Of a stretch of 35,615 bases of DNA, positions 22,975 through 29,866 are shown piece after piece. The position numbers were made by a program, and so were the translations under genes. Each line of letters begins with the position of its first letter. Position 1 is the stretch's first letter. The notes below the pieces were generated by a model. The model saw nothing but the letters and a program-made list of their open reading frames with translations, ran no database searches and was not told the DNA's origin. This DNA comes from a virus, in IMG/VR virus record IMGVR_UViG_3300020121_000398, positions 1-35,615 of that record; one strand, 5' to 3'.

Positions 22975-23168
22975 TCTTGCTCCCCAGTCCGCGGAACCAG
23001 CGCTTGCATTTGGAACTGCCAACTGAGCCAAATGACGTCGAAGGCCCACTGACCCATGCTGAGCGAGTCCCAGTGGATCCACGGGCGCCACCGGAACCCG
23101 CGGCCACGACAGAGCCACGCACTCAGGTAGCGCCCACCGGAAATAGCCAAGCCGCGCCCGTGCTTCAC
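22971..23168 (-). CDS. tryptophan-rich small protein, 65 aa
   Basis: GTG start (VKHGRGLAISGG) in a GTGA junction. Seven tryptophans in 65 residues (FRWRPWIHWDSL, AFDVIWLSWQFQ) are unusual and may mark a membrane-surface or carbohydrate-binding protein. The end RTGEQE matches the end of the gene at 23350. Function unknown. Confidence 0.5.
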   Translation of the reverse strand: MKHGRGLAISGGRYLSAWLCRGRGFRWRPWIHWDSLSMGQWAFDVIWLSWQFQMQALVPRTGEQE

Positions 23169-23353
23169 TTTCGGTCTCCAGTCCTGAAACGACTGATGAA
23201 CCACTCGATCGATTCCGGCGGAGGCAGGATACCATCATCGACTGCCGTCAGAATGTCACGAGCAACGCTGGTACACGTCGGGCTCTGAAACATGAGGCGC
23301 GTGAGCTCAACGCGTTCACCGTCGGTCAAGATAACCTGAGTCTCGCGCTTCAT
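23165..23353 (-). CDS. hypothetical protein, 62 aa
   Basis: Header MKRETQVILTDGERVELTRL. Short helical protein with two central cysteine/threonine residues (SPTCTSVARD). It could be a small regulatory protein, but nothing diagnostic is seen. Confidence 0.5.
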   Translation of the reverse strand: MKRETQVILTDGERVELTRLMFQSPTCTSVARDILTAVDDGILPPPESIEWFISRFRTGDRK

Positions 23354-23550
23354 TCTTGCTCTCCGTTTCCGCGAACCATCCACTCCCGCAAATCGTCGTA
23401 GCAAGCAACGCAAAGATGTTGCTTCCAAACGAGGTTATCCTGGCTGGGGCTGCTGAAAATGAGCGCCCCAGGTCCCGTCAGTTTCTCCCGACACCTATCG
23501 CAGCTAGGTGGCCACGACGGCAGAATATCGGACTGAGTCTCGCGCTTCAT
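23350..23550 (-). CDS. small zinc-ribbon protein, 66 aa
   Basis: Header MKRETQSDILPSWPPSCDRC. Two CxxC pairs, CDRC and CVAC, 27 residues apart, indicate a zinc ribbon with a long loop. Ends RGNGEQE, like the gene at 22971. The header is nearly identical in DNA to that of the gene at 22687. Confidence 0.55.
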   Translation of the reverse strand: MKRETQSDILPSWPPSCDRCREKLTGPGALIFSSPSQDNLVWKQHLCVACYDDLREWMVRGNGEQE

Positions 23551-23861
23551 TCGCGCGAGCCCTCGCCGGTTTCGCTTCTGAACACCTGAAAGTTCCCGGG
23601 TGCGGCCGGTCCCTTGAGAAGATCCCATGCCGCCAGATCGAGGTTCACGCATCCGAGACAGAGGTAGTGACCATCGGCTTCGCAGTGTCCGCTCGGCTCT
23701 CCAGGCTCGTACGCATCACACGGGAACTCTGGATCGCGAACACCGGGGGAGCCGATGGTGCGACAACCGTTGACCTCCGCGATGAGGATGCGCCACCGGT
23801 CTGCAAGCTCAGGATCGACCGGCGACCGTGCCGGAGGATCTGCCGTACATCCGTGCTTCAT
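23547..23861 (-). CDS. cysteine-rich hypothetical protein, 104 aa
   Basis: Header MKHGCTADPPARSPVD repeats the leader at 22059. The middle carries cysteines suggestive of a zinc site (NGCRTIGSPG, FPCDAYEPG, GHCEADGHYLCLGCVN). Ends TGEGSRE in the conserved junction. Role unknown. Confidence 0.5.
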   Translation of the reverse strand: MKHGCTADPPARSPVDPELADRWRILIAEVNGCRTIGSPGVRDPEFPCDAYEPGEPSGHCEADGHYLCLGCVNLDLAAWDLLKGPAAPGNFQVFRSETGEGSRE

Positions 23862-24235
23862 TTTCGACTCCGCGACCGTGCGGACTTGACCTTTGATCTA
23901 GGCGGCGGCTCGCGAAACTTCGTCACGAGGATCGTAGCCGTCGTCAGTCCCGAGAAGGGCGCCGCCTCCTCTGGGGTCCCCAGTTGCACCGCGACGCCAT
24001 CAACCCACGCGAAGACACCATACGCGTTCAGCCAGGCGCGCTTCGCACCTGGCGCCTTCTGCTTCGCGATGTACTGCGCCGCGGTCCGCTGCGCATGCAC
24101 GGCCGCGTTGTAGAGTTCGCACGACGGGCAGTAGCCGTTCGTGACGGTGTTGCCGTCGCGCTCGCATTTCCACGTGCGACTCCTGGATCTTGGCAGAGCG
24201 GCCTTTCGGCGAACACGCTGAGTGCCCTGCTTCAT
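23858..24235 (-). CDS. basic zinc-finger-like protein, 125 aa
   Basis: Header MKQGTQRVRRK. A CERDGNTVTNGYCPSCELY stretch gives one zinc-finger-like site, followed by a helix and a beta-rich part (AYGVFAWVDGVAVQLG). Ends in a strongly basic tail (SKVKSARSRSRK), like the gene at 22056. Probably binds nucleic acid; family unknown. Confidence 0.5.
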   Translation of the reverse strand: MKQGTQRVRRKAALPRSRSRTWKCERDGNTVTNGYCPSCELYNAAVHAQRTAAQYIAKQKAPGAKRAWLNAYGVFAWVDGVAVQLGTPEEAAPFSGLTTATILVTKFREPPPRSKVKSARSRSRK

Positions 24236-24507
24236 TTGCGAGCCTCAATCCGTTGAGCGCTGAAACTGACCTCTTTATGGGCCGCAACAGTCCACTCGGT
24301 GAGCACTCCGGCGGGGTCGCGCACATTCACGCGCACAGCCTCGGCGTAGTCGAAGTCTGGCCACCGCTTCTCAACGAATTCCTCGGCGGCCGTCATCGCG
24401 CGCGCTGGGCTGTGGGCCGTCGGCTCGTCGAGCGGGCCTCCGACCGGAACATCCTCCGCGTCTTCCTCATCGCCATCGTCTGGGCACCAGCACTTGTAGA
24501 GATTCAT
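24232..24507 (-). CDS. acidic hypothetical protein, 91 aa
   Basis: The ATG at 24507 overlaps the stop of a 15-codon open frame (ATGA). Opens MNLYKCWCPDDGDEEDAEDV with a CWC motif and an Asp/Glu-rich patch, then an alpha/beta part (ALTEW-like strand VLTEWTVAAHKEV). No family recognised. Confidence 0.5.
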   Translation of the reverse strand: MNLYKCWCPDDGDEEDAEDVPVGGPLDEPTAHSPARAMTAAEEFVEKRWPDFDYAEAVRVNVRDPAGVLTEWTVAAHKEVSFSAQRIEARK

Positions 24508-24551
24508 AGATGAGCGCCTCCGCAAAAGACCAGCCCGCAACCGTGCTTCAT
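24504..24551 (-). CDS. 15-aa leader-like open frame (MKHGCGLVFCGGAHL)
   Basis: Begins at the ATGA junction after the XRE gene and ends in an ATGA overlap with the 91-aa gene. Its header MKHGC matches the leaders at 22059 and 23861. It probably couples translation across what would otherwise be a 40-base gap. Whether the peptide itself matters is unknown. Confidence 0.4.
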   Translation of the reverse strand: MKHGCGLVFCGGAHL

Positions 24552-24886
24552 CTTCGCGAGCCCTCGCCGAGTTTGGTTCCACTCACCGTCGTGCGCCGTT
24601 TGCGAAATACGCTCGGTATGAAGAGGCGCGCAATATCGCAGCCGAGCGCTTCAGCGAGCATTGGGATTTGATGGGCCAGGACGCGCTGTTTCGCGGATTC
24701 GATATTGGCGACGCTTGCGCGACCGAGTCCGAGCGCCGAGGCTACTGCAGCCTGGCTCATTCCGGCTCGTTCGCGTTCCTGACGGATGCGCGCCCCGAGT
24801 TGCAAATAGAACGGCTCGCGCGTGACGACGATGGTCGGAAGTGACCGCACCGTCTTCCGACGAACCGCCTGGGTGCCCCGCTTCAT
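24548..24886 (-). CDS. XRE-family HTH regulator, 112 aa
   Basis: A complete HTH of the Cro/C1 type is visible: LGARIRQERERAGMSQAAVA then SALGLGRASVANIESAKQRV and LAEALGCDIARLF, at about residues 30-92. The Ser-Gln of helix 2 and Ser-x-x-x-Ile-Glu of helix 3 are standard. The header MKRGTQAVRRK belongs to the array and precedes the HTH as a basic arm. It may repress genes of the same operon; no operator can be assigned. Confidence 0.85.
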   Translation of the reverse strand: MKRGTQAVRRKTVRSLPTIVVTREPFYLQLGARIRQERERAGMSQAAVASALGLGRASVANIESAKQRVLAHQIPMLAEALGCDIARLFIPSVFRKRRTTVSGTKLGEGSRR

Positions 24887-25074
24887 TCGCGCGACTCCTT
24901 TCCCAGAGCTAGTCGGCGCAGTATCTCCACCCGAAGTTGGTTGGCTCGTTCGTAACGTGAGTGCGACCAAGCCGTCAAAAGAAAGTCCAACAGGTCCCCG
25001 TCAGTGACTGCCTCAGGCGCTGCCAGCAGATAGCGCTCATGGCGCTCACCTTGCGTGACGTCCAGCGCTACCAT
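24883..25074 (-). CDS. hypothetical protein, 63 aa
   Basis: The ATG at 25074 lies inside the last codons of the upstream gene. Helical with a leucine-rich middle (DGDLLDFLLTAWSHSRYERA). Ends GKESRE, in the conserved junction style. No MK header, so this is the first member of the run of small genes. Function unknown. Confidence 0.5.
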   Translation of the reverse strand: MVALDVTQGERHERYLLAAPEAVTDGDLLDFLLTAWSHSRYERANQLRVEILRRLALGKESRE

Positions 25075-25484
25075 GGCGTGCCTCCGCAGCCACCGTCGCA
25101 CACTTCGGCACCGCACCGCGCGCAGCCACCAACGAAACGGTAGACCCTTTCTGAGGCGCCGCTGCCTTCCAGCGCATCCAACTCTTCCGCAACGGCCTTC
25201 AGCGTTTGCGCTCGCCCGAGGACGTACATGAAGCTGTCAGGCTTGGTGAGCTTCGTCGTCGCCAGCTCCTCGTCTTTCGCAGCCCTGACCCGAAGCCGCT
25301 CCGCGAGCGTGCCGAGAACTTCGAGTCGTTCGACGATGGGGCGAAGGGCCTCGCACACTGCTCGCAGCGCGTACGTAGTACGCATGATGTCCTCGGCAGA
25401 GATGTCAAGGCAGCGCTGCACTGCGTGCACGGCGTTGTCGCAATTGCGCTCCGCGTGTTCGAGCGCGTCTCGTAGAGCACTCAT
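25068..25484 (-). CDS. helical protein with C-terminal zinc knuckles, 138 aa
   Basis: The ATG at 25484 overlaps the RuvC stop (TGATG). Almost entirely helical, probably a coiled-coil bundle (residues 1-110). It ends with a short cysteine cluster, CARCGAEVCDGGCGGTPW. Directly downstream of the resolvase, so a DNA-processing role is possible but unproven. Confidence 0.5.
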   Translation of the reverse strand: MSALRDALEHAERNCDNAVHAVQRCLDISAEDIMRTTYALRAVCEALRPIVERLEVLGTLAERLRVRAAKDEELATTKLTKPDSFMYVLGRAQTLKAVAEELDALEGSGASERVYRFVGGCARCGAEVCDGGCGGTPW

Positions 25485-25996
25485 CACGGGCGCCACTTTC
25501 TCGCTCCGGCGAGCGCGATGGCCACCGCGTCGCTTGCGTGCTCGCTCATGCGCGTCGGGCAATCTTTCACGATGGCGCGCACTGCCCGCTGCACCTGCGC
25601 CTTGCTCGCCGTCTGGCTGATGCCCGGGAGCACCCGCTTCGCCTCCGTTGGCGTCACATCCACGAAGAACCCGCGGTCCAGCGCAAACGCGTGCACAAGC
25701 CCGACTACTTGTTGCACCAGAACAGCGCGGGCGTTCGTCGTCCCTCTCAACCGATGACCTTCGGCCGCGCCGCTCTGCTCCTCGCACACAATGAGCACCC
25801 CGGTGCCAAACAACGTCGGATGCATGCCGGCCCGCATCGCGCGCCAAATATCCCCGAGGCGGACGTGCATCGAATGTTTGGCATCCGTGCGGATGGTCAC
25901 CGCGGAACGGCAGTACCACGGCTCACTGGGCTTTCCTCGCCAGAGCACGGCGATGCCGCAACGAAGAAGCCCGGGGTCTACGCCAAGAACGTGCAT
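25484..25996 (-). CDS. ruvC: RuvC-type Holliday junction resolvase, 170 aa
   Basis: RNase H-fold resolvase of the RuvC class. The catalytic acidic residues are visible in order: Asp7 in VLGVDPGLLRCGIA, Glu72/73 in VCEEQSGAA, and Asp156 in EHASDAVAIALAGA. Length is close to bacterial RuvC (about 170). Phage copies cut branched replication or recombination intermediates before packaging. No RuvA or RuvB is near. RecT in the same window could feed it substrates. There is no clear Shine-Dalgarno site. Three spaced GCTAGC sites lie just upstream. Confidence 0.85.
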   Translation of the reverse strand: MHVLGVDPGLLRCGIAVLWRGKPSEPWYCRSAVTIRTDAKHSMHVRLGDIWRAMRAGMHPTLFGTGVLIVCEEQSGAAEGHRLRGTTNARAVLVQQVVGLVHAFALDRGFFVDVTPTEAKRVLPGISQTASKAQVQRAVRAIVKDCPTRMSEHASDAVAIALAGARKWRP

Positions 25997-26007
25997 TCGC
26001 CAGCAAA

Positions 26008-26031
26008 GCTAGCACTGCTAGCCAAGCTAGC
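26008..26031. promoter_or_regulatory. three GCTAGC palindromes at 9-bp spacing, putative operator
   Basis: GCTAGC occurs at 26008, 26017 and 26026, each step exactly nine bases. The two spacers that follow the last two sites begin CAA. They sit 12-35 bases upstream of the resolvase start, in a 46-base gap, and where the ribosome site would be expected none is seen. Regularly spaced palindromes suggest a protein-binding site overlapping a promoter. A simple microsatellite-like slippage product is the alternative. Confidence 0.45.
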
Positions 26032-26042
26032 CAACCGCTTTT

Positions 26043-26636
26043 TTACTTGGCCTGGGTTTTGGCTTTCGACGCTGTCTTGCCGGCCCGGAGCGCCTTCAGT
26101 TTGGCGACACGAAGACTCGGAGACGAAGGGATAAGCGCCCCGATGCCGATCATGAACCGTGTCCCCTTGGCCGCCCCAGCCGCGAGATTGAAAAGCCCGA
26201 GCCCTGATTCGGGAATGATTTGCCTCACAATCTGCTCGTATTGCGGCGCAAGATTCTCGCCATCTCCGGCTAGCCCGAACCCGAAAACAAAGGACTCTGG
26301 CGACAGATCCACTGAGCTGCCCAGCAGCGTACTCACCGCCGTCTGCACGCCATTCAGACCCGGCGGCACGAACGTGATCGTCAGCACGAACGTATGCCCG
26401 TCGCCCCCACCGGCGAGCTCGACATCGCCGATCGTCAGCTTGAATTCTGCCCCGAGCCCTGGATCGGCGACGATCAGCACGTTCCTCGCGATGACCTCGT
26501 CGAGGGCCTGCTGCACCTTCAGCGTCATCTCCTCCGGGGTCGATGCCTGCACGCAGACTTCGAGGAAGGTCGCGCCGGGAGACGGAACAGGTAGCACGGC
26601 AGGGTTCAAAAGTTCGAGCAGCGTCGGGAATCCCAT
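26043..26636 (-). CDS. hypothetical protein, 197 aa
   Basis: Beta-rich, Gly/Val/Leu-rich protein of even hydrophobicity (FKLTIGDVELAGGGDGHTFV then LTITFVPPG), with a helical Ala/Lys-rich C-terminus (KALRAGKTASKAKTQAK). The start at 26636 has a weak ribosome site. It stands alone with gaps on both sides (46 and 61 bases), unlike the packed operons. A structural role is possible, given the morphogenesis-like gene next to it; no family recognised. Confidence 0.55.
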   Translation of the reverse strand: MGFPTLLELLNPAVLPVPSPGATFLEVCVQASTPEEMTLKVQQALDEVIARNVLIVADPGLGAEFKLTIGDVELAGGGDGHTFVLTITFVPPGLNGVQTAVSTLLGSSVDLSPESFVFGFGLAGDGENLAPQYEQIVRQIIPESGLGLFNLAAGAAKGTRFMIGIGALIPSSPSLRVAKLKALRAGKTASKAKTQAK

Positions 26637-26697
26637 ACCCGAGAGGCTACCAGCCCGGGCGCCGGCACGTCTAGTCCACGAGCCTAGCCTGCGGGTT

Positions 26698-28047
26698 TCA
26701 CGCCTCCGAGTGCCAGGTCACGACCCAACCGGAGTCCCCATACCGCCGTTGCGCCACGCGAGACGCGCTCACGTAGTCCGAAAACGGATCGGGGTCGACG
26801 TCGCCTCCCGCGAGCTCGATTCGCCACGAGCCGTGGTGCGGGCGCGGAGGATTTGCGGCGATCGCTTCGCCGCTCGCGCCGAAGTGCTGATCGTAGAGCC
26901 GCTGTGCTTTCTCGAACACTTGGTCCTTCACGGCCTTCGGGAGATCCGTGCGTGCCTGGTGCACGCGGGAGAGCGCGGCGCGAAGGTGGTGCTCGTCGAT
27001 CTCGCCCGATCGGTTCTTGTACGGCAGGTGCCGGAGCGTGAGCGGATGCGAGCGCCCATGCTTGTCTTTCGTGCCGCCCGCTTCGACGTAGAGAAACGCA
27101 CTGTCCGGAAGCGAGTTGATGTACGCCCGAGTCCAGCGAGCGTTCACGGCGAAGTGGTGGGCGCGCGCGTAGTGATGTCGCGGCGACTCCGGGTCGAACG
27201 GGTGATCGTCCGGAAGATGCTCACCCGGCTGAATCGGATACTCGACGCGCTCCATGTCTCGCATCGAACGCTGCGATGGAGCGCGCGGCGGGATCATGTG
27301 AGGGCGCTGCCAGCGCGACGCGGCGCGGCGCGGGCCAGGACCCATGTCGTTCGGTTGATACGCCTGCACGTAATCCACGGCAGCTTGGTGTGGCGAGAAG
27401 CCGGCGTTGTACAGCTGCCGCCAGTATTCGCGACTCGCGTACTCGAACCGAGCTCCCATGTTCTCCATCTCGTCGTTCACTTCGGCAACCCACGACGCGT
27501 ATCCTTGTCGTCGGTTTGCTTCCAGCTCGTGCCGTGGCTCCATGACCGCTTGGCGGAGCGCCTCTTCGCGTTCGAGCGGCGGGACGAGTGCGTGGCGCAG
27601 CTCAGCAGCCTCGGCCGGCGGCAACGCATTCTCTGGCAAGTGATCCCAAAACTCTTCCTCGGCAAGGATCATGGCCACTTCTAGATCTTCGTCGTGCGCT
27701 TGACCTTTCGCCGTGTCGTTCGAGACGAGCATGTTGAACCCGTCGTTGTCGGCGCCGAACGTGACGTGCGCCCCATGCTCGACCATGAACGTGTGCAGTT
27801 TGCGTTCGAGCTTGGGGTTGATGTGCGTTGCCCGTGAGCGTGACTTCATCGCGCCACGTAACGCTTCCTCGATCGTCTCAGCCTCGACTTCACCACCCGG
27901 GTCGATCGTCACCCAGAACCCATCTGGGACCTGCCTTCCGGCTGCGATGTCGACGACCGTATTTGTCTTCGAGAGCCAGGACTGAAGCTTCTCCTGGAAT
28001 CCTGGGTCGATGTCGAACAGCTCGTACCCGTCGGGACGATTCGCCAT
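26698..28047 (-). CDS. putative morphogenesis protein with DUF6582-like domain, 449 aa
   Basis: The ATG at 28047 begins MANRPDGYELFDIDPGF; the longer frame upstream is a shadow of the DnaB gene. Residues about 310-395 contain INSLPDSAFLYVEAGG, then SLRHLPYKN-like LTLRHLPYKNRSGEIDEHHL and RAALSRVHQARTDLP. That is the pattern of a domain often found in phage prohead-protease and portal-neighbour proteins. The rest is helical and charged. It is the only gene in the window with a hint of capsid assembly. Role inferred, not proven. Confidence 0.55.
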   Translation of the reverse strand: MANRPDGYELFDIDPGFQEKLQSWLSKTNTVVDIAAGRQVPDGFWVTIDPGGEVEAETIEEALRGAMKSRSRATHINPKLERKLHTFMVEHGAHVTFGADNDGFNMLVSNDTAKGQAHDEDLEVAMILAEEEFWDHLPENALPPAEAAELRHALVPPLEREEALRQAVMEPRHELEANRRQGYASWVAEVNDEMENMGARFEYASREYWRQLYNAGFSPHQAAVDYVQAYQPNDMGPGPRRAASRWQRPHMIPPRAPSQRSMRDMERVEYPIQPGEHLPDDHPFDPESPRHHYARAHHFAVNARWTRAYINSLPDSAFLYVEAGGTKDKHGRSHPLTLRHLPYKNRSGEIDEHHLRAALSRVHQARTDLPKAVKDQVFEKAQRLYDQHFGASGEAIAANPPRPHHGSWRIELAGGDVDPDPFSDYVSASRVAQRRYGDSGWVVTWHSEA

Positions 28048-28129
28048 GGTGGGCCGAAGGATACAGAGCCCCACGGGATCCTGGCAAGCCGAGCGGCCGA
28101 AGAGGCAGAAAGTCCCGGGGCGCACGCCC

Positions 28130-29545
28130 TCAGGCCATCGGTGTGAAGTCGTCGAACTCGTCGTATTCGCCGTCAGCCAGGTCACCAAACCGCACGCACT
28201 CCTGCGAGAAGGCGACCTTGTGGATCCCGACGGGTCCGTTGCGCTGTTTGCCGAGGATGATCTCTGCCCAACCCATGAGCTCCGGGTCGTCGCTGTACAT
28301 CGACGGGCGAAACACGAACATGACGGCATCGGCGTCTTGCTCTATTGCCCCCGATTCCCTCAAGTCGCTCAGCCGCGGTCTCTTGTCGCCGCCGCTACGC
28401 GTCTCTGGCGAGCGATTGAGCTGCGAGAGCGCGATGACTATCACTCCTTCGTTCTTCGCGAGCTTCTTCAGCTCACGTGACACGAGGGATACTTCTTGCT
28501 CACGACTGCGTTCGTTGCTTCCTTGCACGAGCTGCAGGTAGTCGACGATGACGAGCTTGAGCTGTGTGCAGGTCACGCCCGCCGGCAGTCGTCCCGCGGC
28601 GATCTCCGCCTTCAGTCGTCGAACGCGTGCGCGGATCTCAAAGATCGAGATGCCGCCCGTGTCGTCGATCCACATCGGGTACTTTTCCATCGAGGCAAGC
28701 GCTTGCGTGACAGAGCCCCACTGATTCACGAGTGACTGCGGCTTCCGGAAACGTGCGAGAGAAATCCTCGTCTCTGCGGCGAGGAGACGCAGACAGAGTT
28801 GCTGGTGCGGCATTTCGAGAGAGAAGACCGCTACGCCTTCGCCCTGCGCGCTCACTGCTCTACCGATGTCCATCGCGAACGATGTCTTGCCGGAGCCAGG
28901 CCGGCCAGCGACGATGTACAGATCGCCCGCGTGTAGGCCGCTCATGGCGTCGTCGAGTCGCTTGAAGCCCGTCGGTGTCCCGCTGATCGTGGTTCCGCGC
29001 TGGCTCATCGCCTGCAGGTTCAGGTAGGCCTCGCTGAGCGCGTCCTTCAGCGCGATCATGAACTTCGTTTGCTGCTGGTGAGCCAGCTCGCCGAACGACA
29101 GTTCGTGTTCTTCGAGAAGCGCTTGCACGTCGGCGTCGGCCACCGTGCCGGCCTTGACCGTCGCGATCAGTGTTTGAGCGCGCGCCACGGCTTGTCGGAG
29201 ACGCCATCGCTCACGGACGATCTTGGCGTGGTCGAGTACGTTCGCGACGTGCGGCGTGGCATCGATGATTTGTGCCAGGTACGGAGAGCCGCCCACGCGG
29301 GCGAGTTTTCCGGTTTCGTTGAGCGCGTGTCCGATCGTCACGATGTCCATCGCGCCTCCGGATTCGCGAATGCCGGCGATAGCTTCGTAGATCAGTCTGT
29401 TCGGTTCTGAGTAAAACATGTCCGGACGAACGACGCCGATGACCTCGTCGTACTTGTCCGGGATGAGGACCATCGCCGAAAGCACAGCTGCCTCCGCGTC
29501 GAGGTCGTGGGGAGGCGCTGCTCGAAGCGGCAGGACATCAGCCAT
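28130..29545 (-). CDS. dnaB: replicative DNA helicase, DnaB family, 471 aa
   Basis: Full-length DnaB: N-terminal helical domain (DLDAEAAVLSAMVLIPDKYD), linker, and RecA-like ATPase domain. Walker A is AGRPGSGKTSF at about residues 223-233, and Walker B-like IVDYLQLVQGS follows. The C-terminal ATPase motif SQLNRSPE and LSDLRESGAIEQDADAVMF complete the family signature. The hexamer unwinds the phage fork 5' to 3'. The gene sits downstream of the loader and initiator in the same direction. Its start overlaps the end of a small membrane-protein gene. Confidence 0.95.
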   Translation of the reverse strand: MADVLPLRAAPPHDLDAEAAVLSAMVLIPDKYDEVIGVVRPDMFYSEPNRLIYEAIAGIRESGGAMDIVTIGHALNETGKLARVGGSPYLAQIIDATPHVANVLDHAKIVRERWRLRQAVARAQTLIATVKAGTVADADVQALLEEHELSFGELAHQQQTKFMIALKDALSEAYLNLQAMSQRGTTISGTPTGFKRLDDAMSGLHAGDLYIVAGRPGSGKTSFAMDIGRAVSAQGEGVAVFSLEMPHQQLCLRLLAAETRISLARFRKPQSLVNQWGSVTQALASMEKYPMWIDDTGGISIFEIRARVRRLKAEIAAGRLPAGVTCTQLKLVIVDYLQLVQGSNERSREQEVSLVSRELKKLAKNEGVIVIALSQLNRSPETRSGGDKRPRLSDLRESGAIEQDADAVMFVFRPSMYSDDPELMGWAEIILGKQRNGPVGIHKVAFSQECVRFGDLADGEYDEFDDFTPMA

Positions 29546-29798
29546 CCCGATCCTCGTCCTCGCCTATGTCGGATCTAATCCGGTCGAGCTTCGCGTCGAG
29601 TTCCGCCATCTGCCGATCGAAAGCGCTCTTGCGGCCAATCATGAACGCGATGACGATGATGGTCGCGAACATCTCGGCGACCCCACGGCCTCCGGCCTTG
29701 TAGGCGACGGCCACGATCGCCAGAAGGAACGCCCCTCCAACTCCGACGACCACCACGTCGAGGGCGTGATCCAATTTCGTCTTGTCCGTGATCTTCAC
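29538..29798 (-). CDS. small membrane protein, 86 aa
   Basis: GTG start at 29798 with GAGGAG upstream; it overlaps the TGA at 29795 (GTGA). Two hydrophobic segments: about 11-34 (ALDVVVVGVGGAFLLAIVAV) and 43-56 (MFATIIVIAFMIG). A charged helical C-terminus (DRQMAELDAKLDRIRSDIG) forms a short coiled coil. It lies between loader and helicase. A role in tethering replication to the membrane is speculation. Confidence 0.55.
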   Translation of the reverse strand: MKITDKTKLDHALDVVVVGVGGAFLLAIVAVAYKAGGRGVAEMFATIIVIAFMIGRKSAFDRQMAELDAKLDRIRSDIGEDEDRDG

Positions 29799-29866
29799 TT
29801 CGCTGACTCCTCTTCGTCTTCGACGACGCGACCGTCCGTGCCGTCCACGTCGACTCGAAACGCATC
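29795..29866 (-). pseudogene. in-frame continuation of the helicase-loader gene after an internal TGA
   Basis: After the TGA the same frame reads DAFRVDVDGTDGRVVEDEEE and ends SAK. DnaC and IstB-like proteins typically end with a strand such as RVVELDGPDxR after the SRL motif, so FRVDVDGTDGR fits the expected position. The closing TGA forms a GTGA overlap with the next gene, the junction style seen throughout the window. No start codon with a ribosome site explains it as a separate gene. A readthrough product, a recent CGA-to-TGA or TGG-to-TGA mutation, or a sequencing error are possible. Confidence 0.6.

Noticed and set aside
26047-27684. 545-aa plus-strand open frame
   Set aside because: It lies opposite the 197-aa and 449-aa minus-strand genes. 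Its translation is Arg/Pro/Ser-rich without domains, typical of the antisense frame of high-GC coding DNA.
29575-29865. Minus-strand open frame starting MRFESTW just after the loader stop
   Set aside because: Its translation is Arg/Gly-rich shadow sequence opposite in frame to the small membrane protein. The loader's own frame explains this DNA better.
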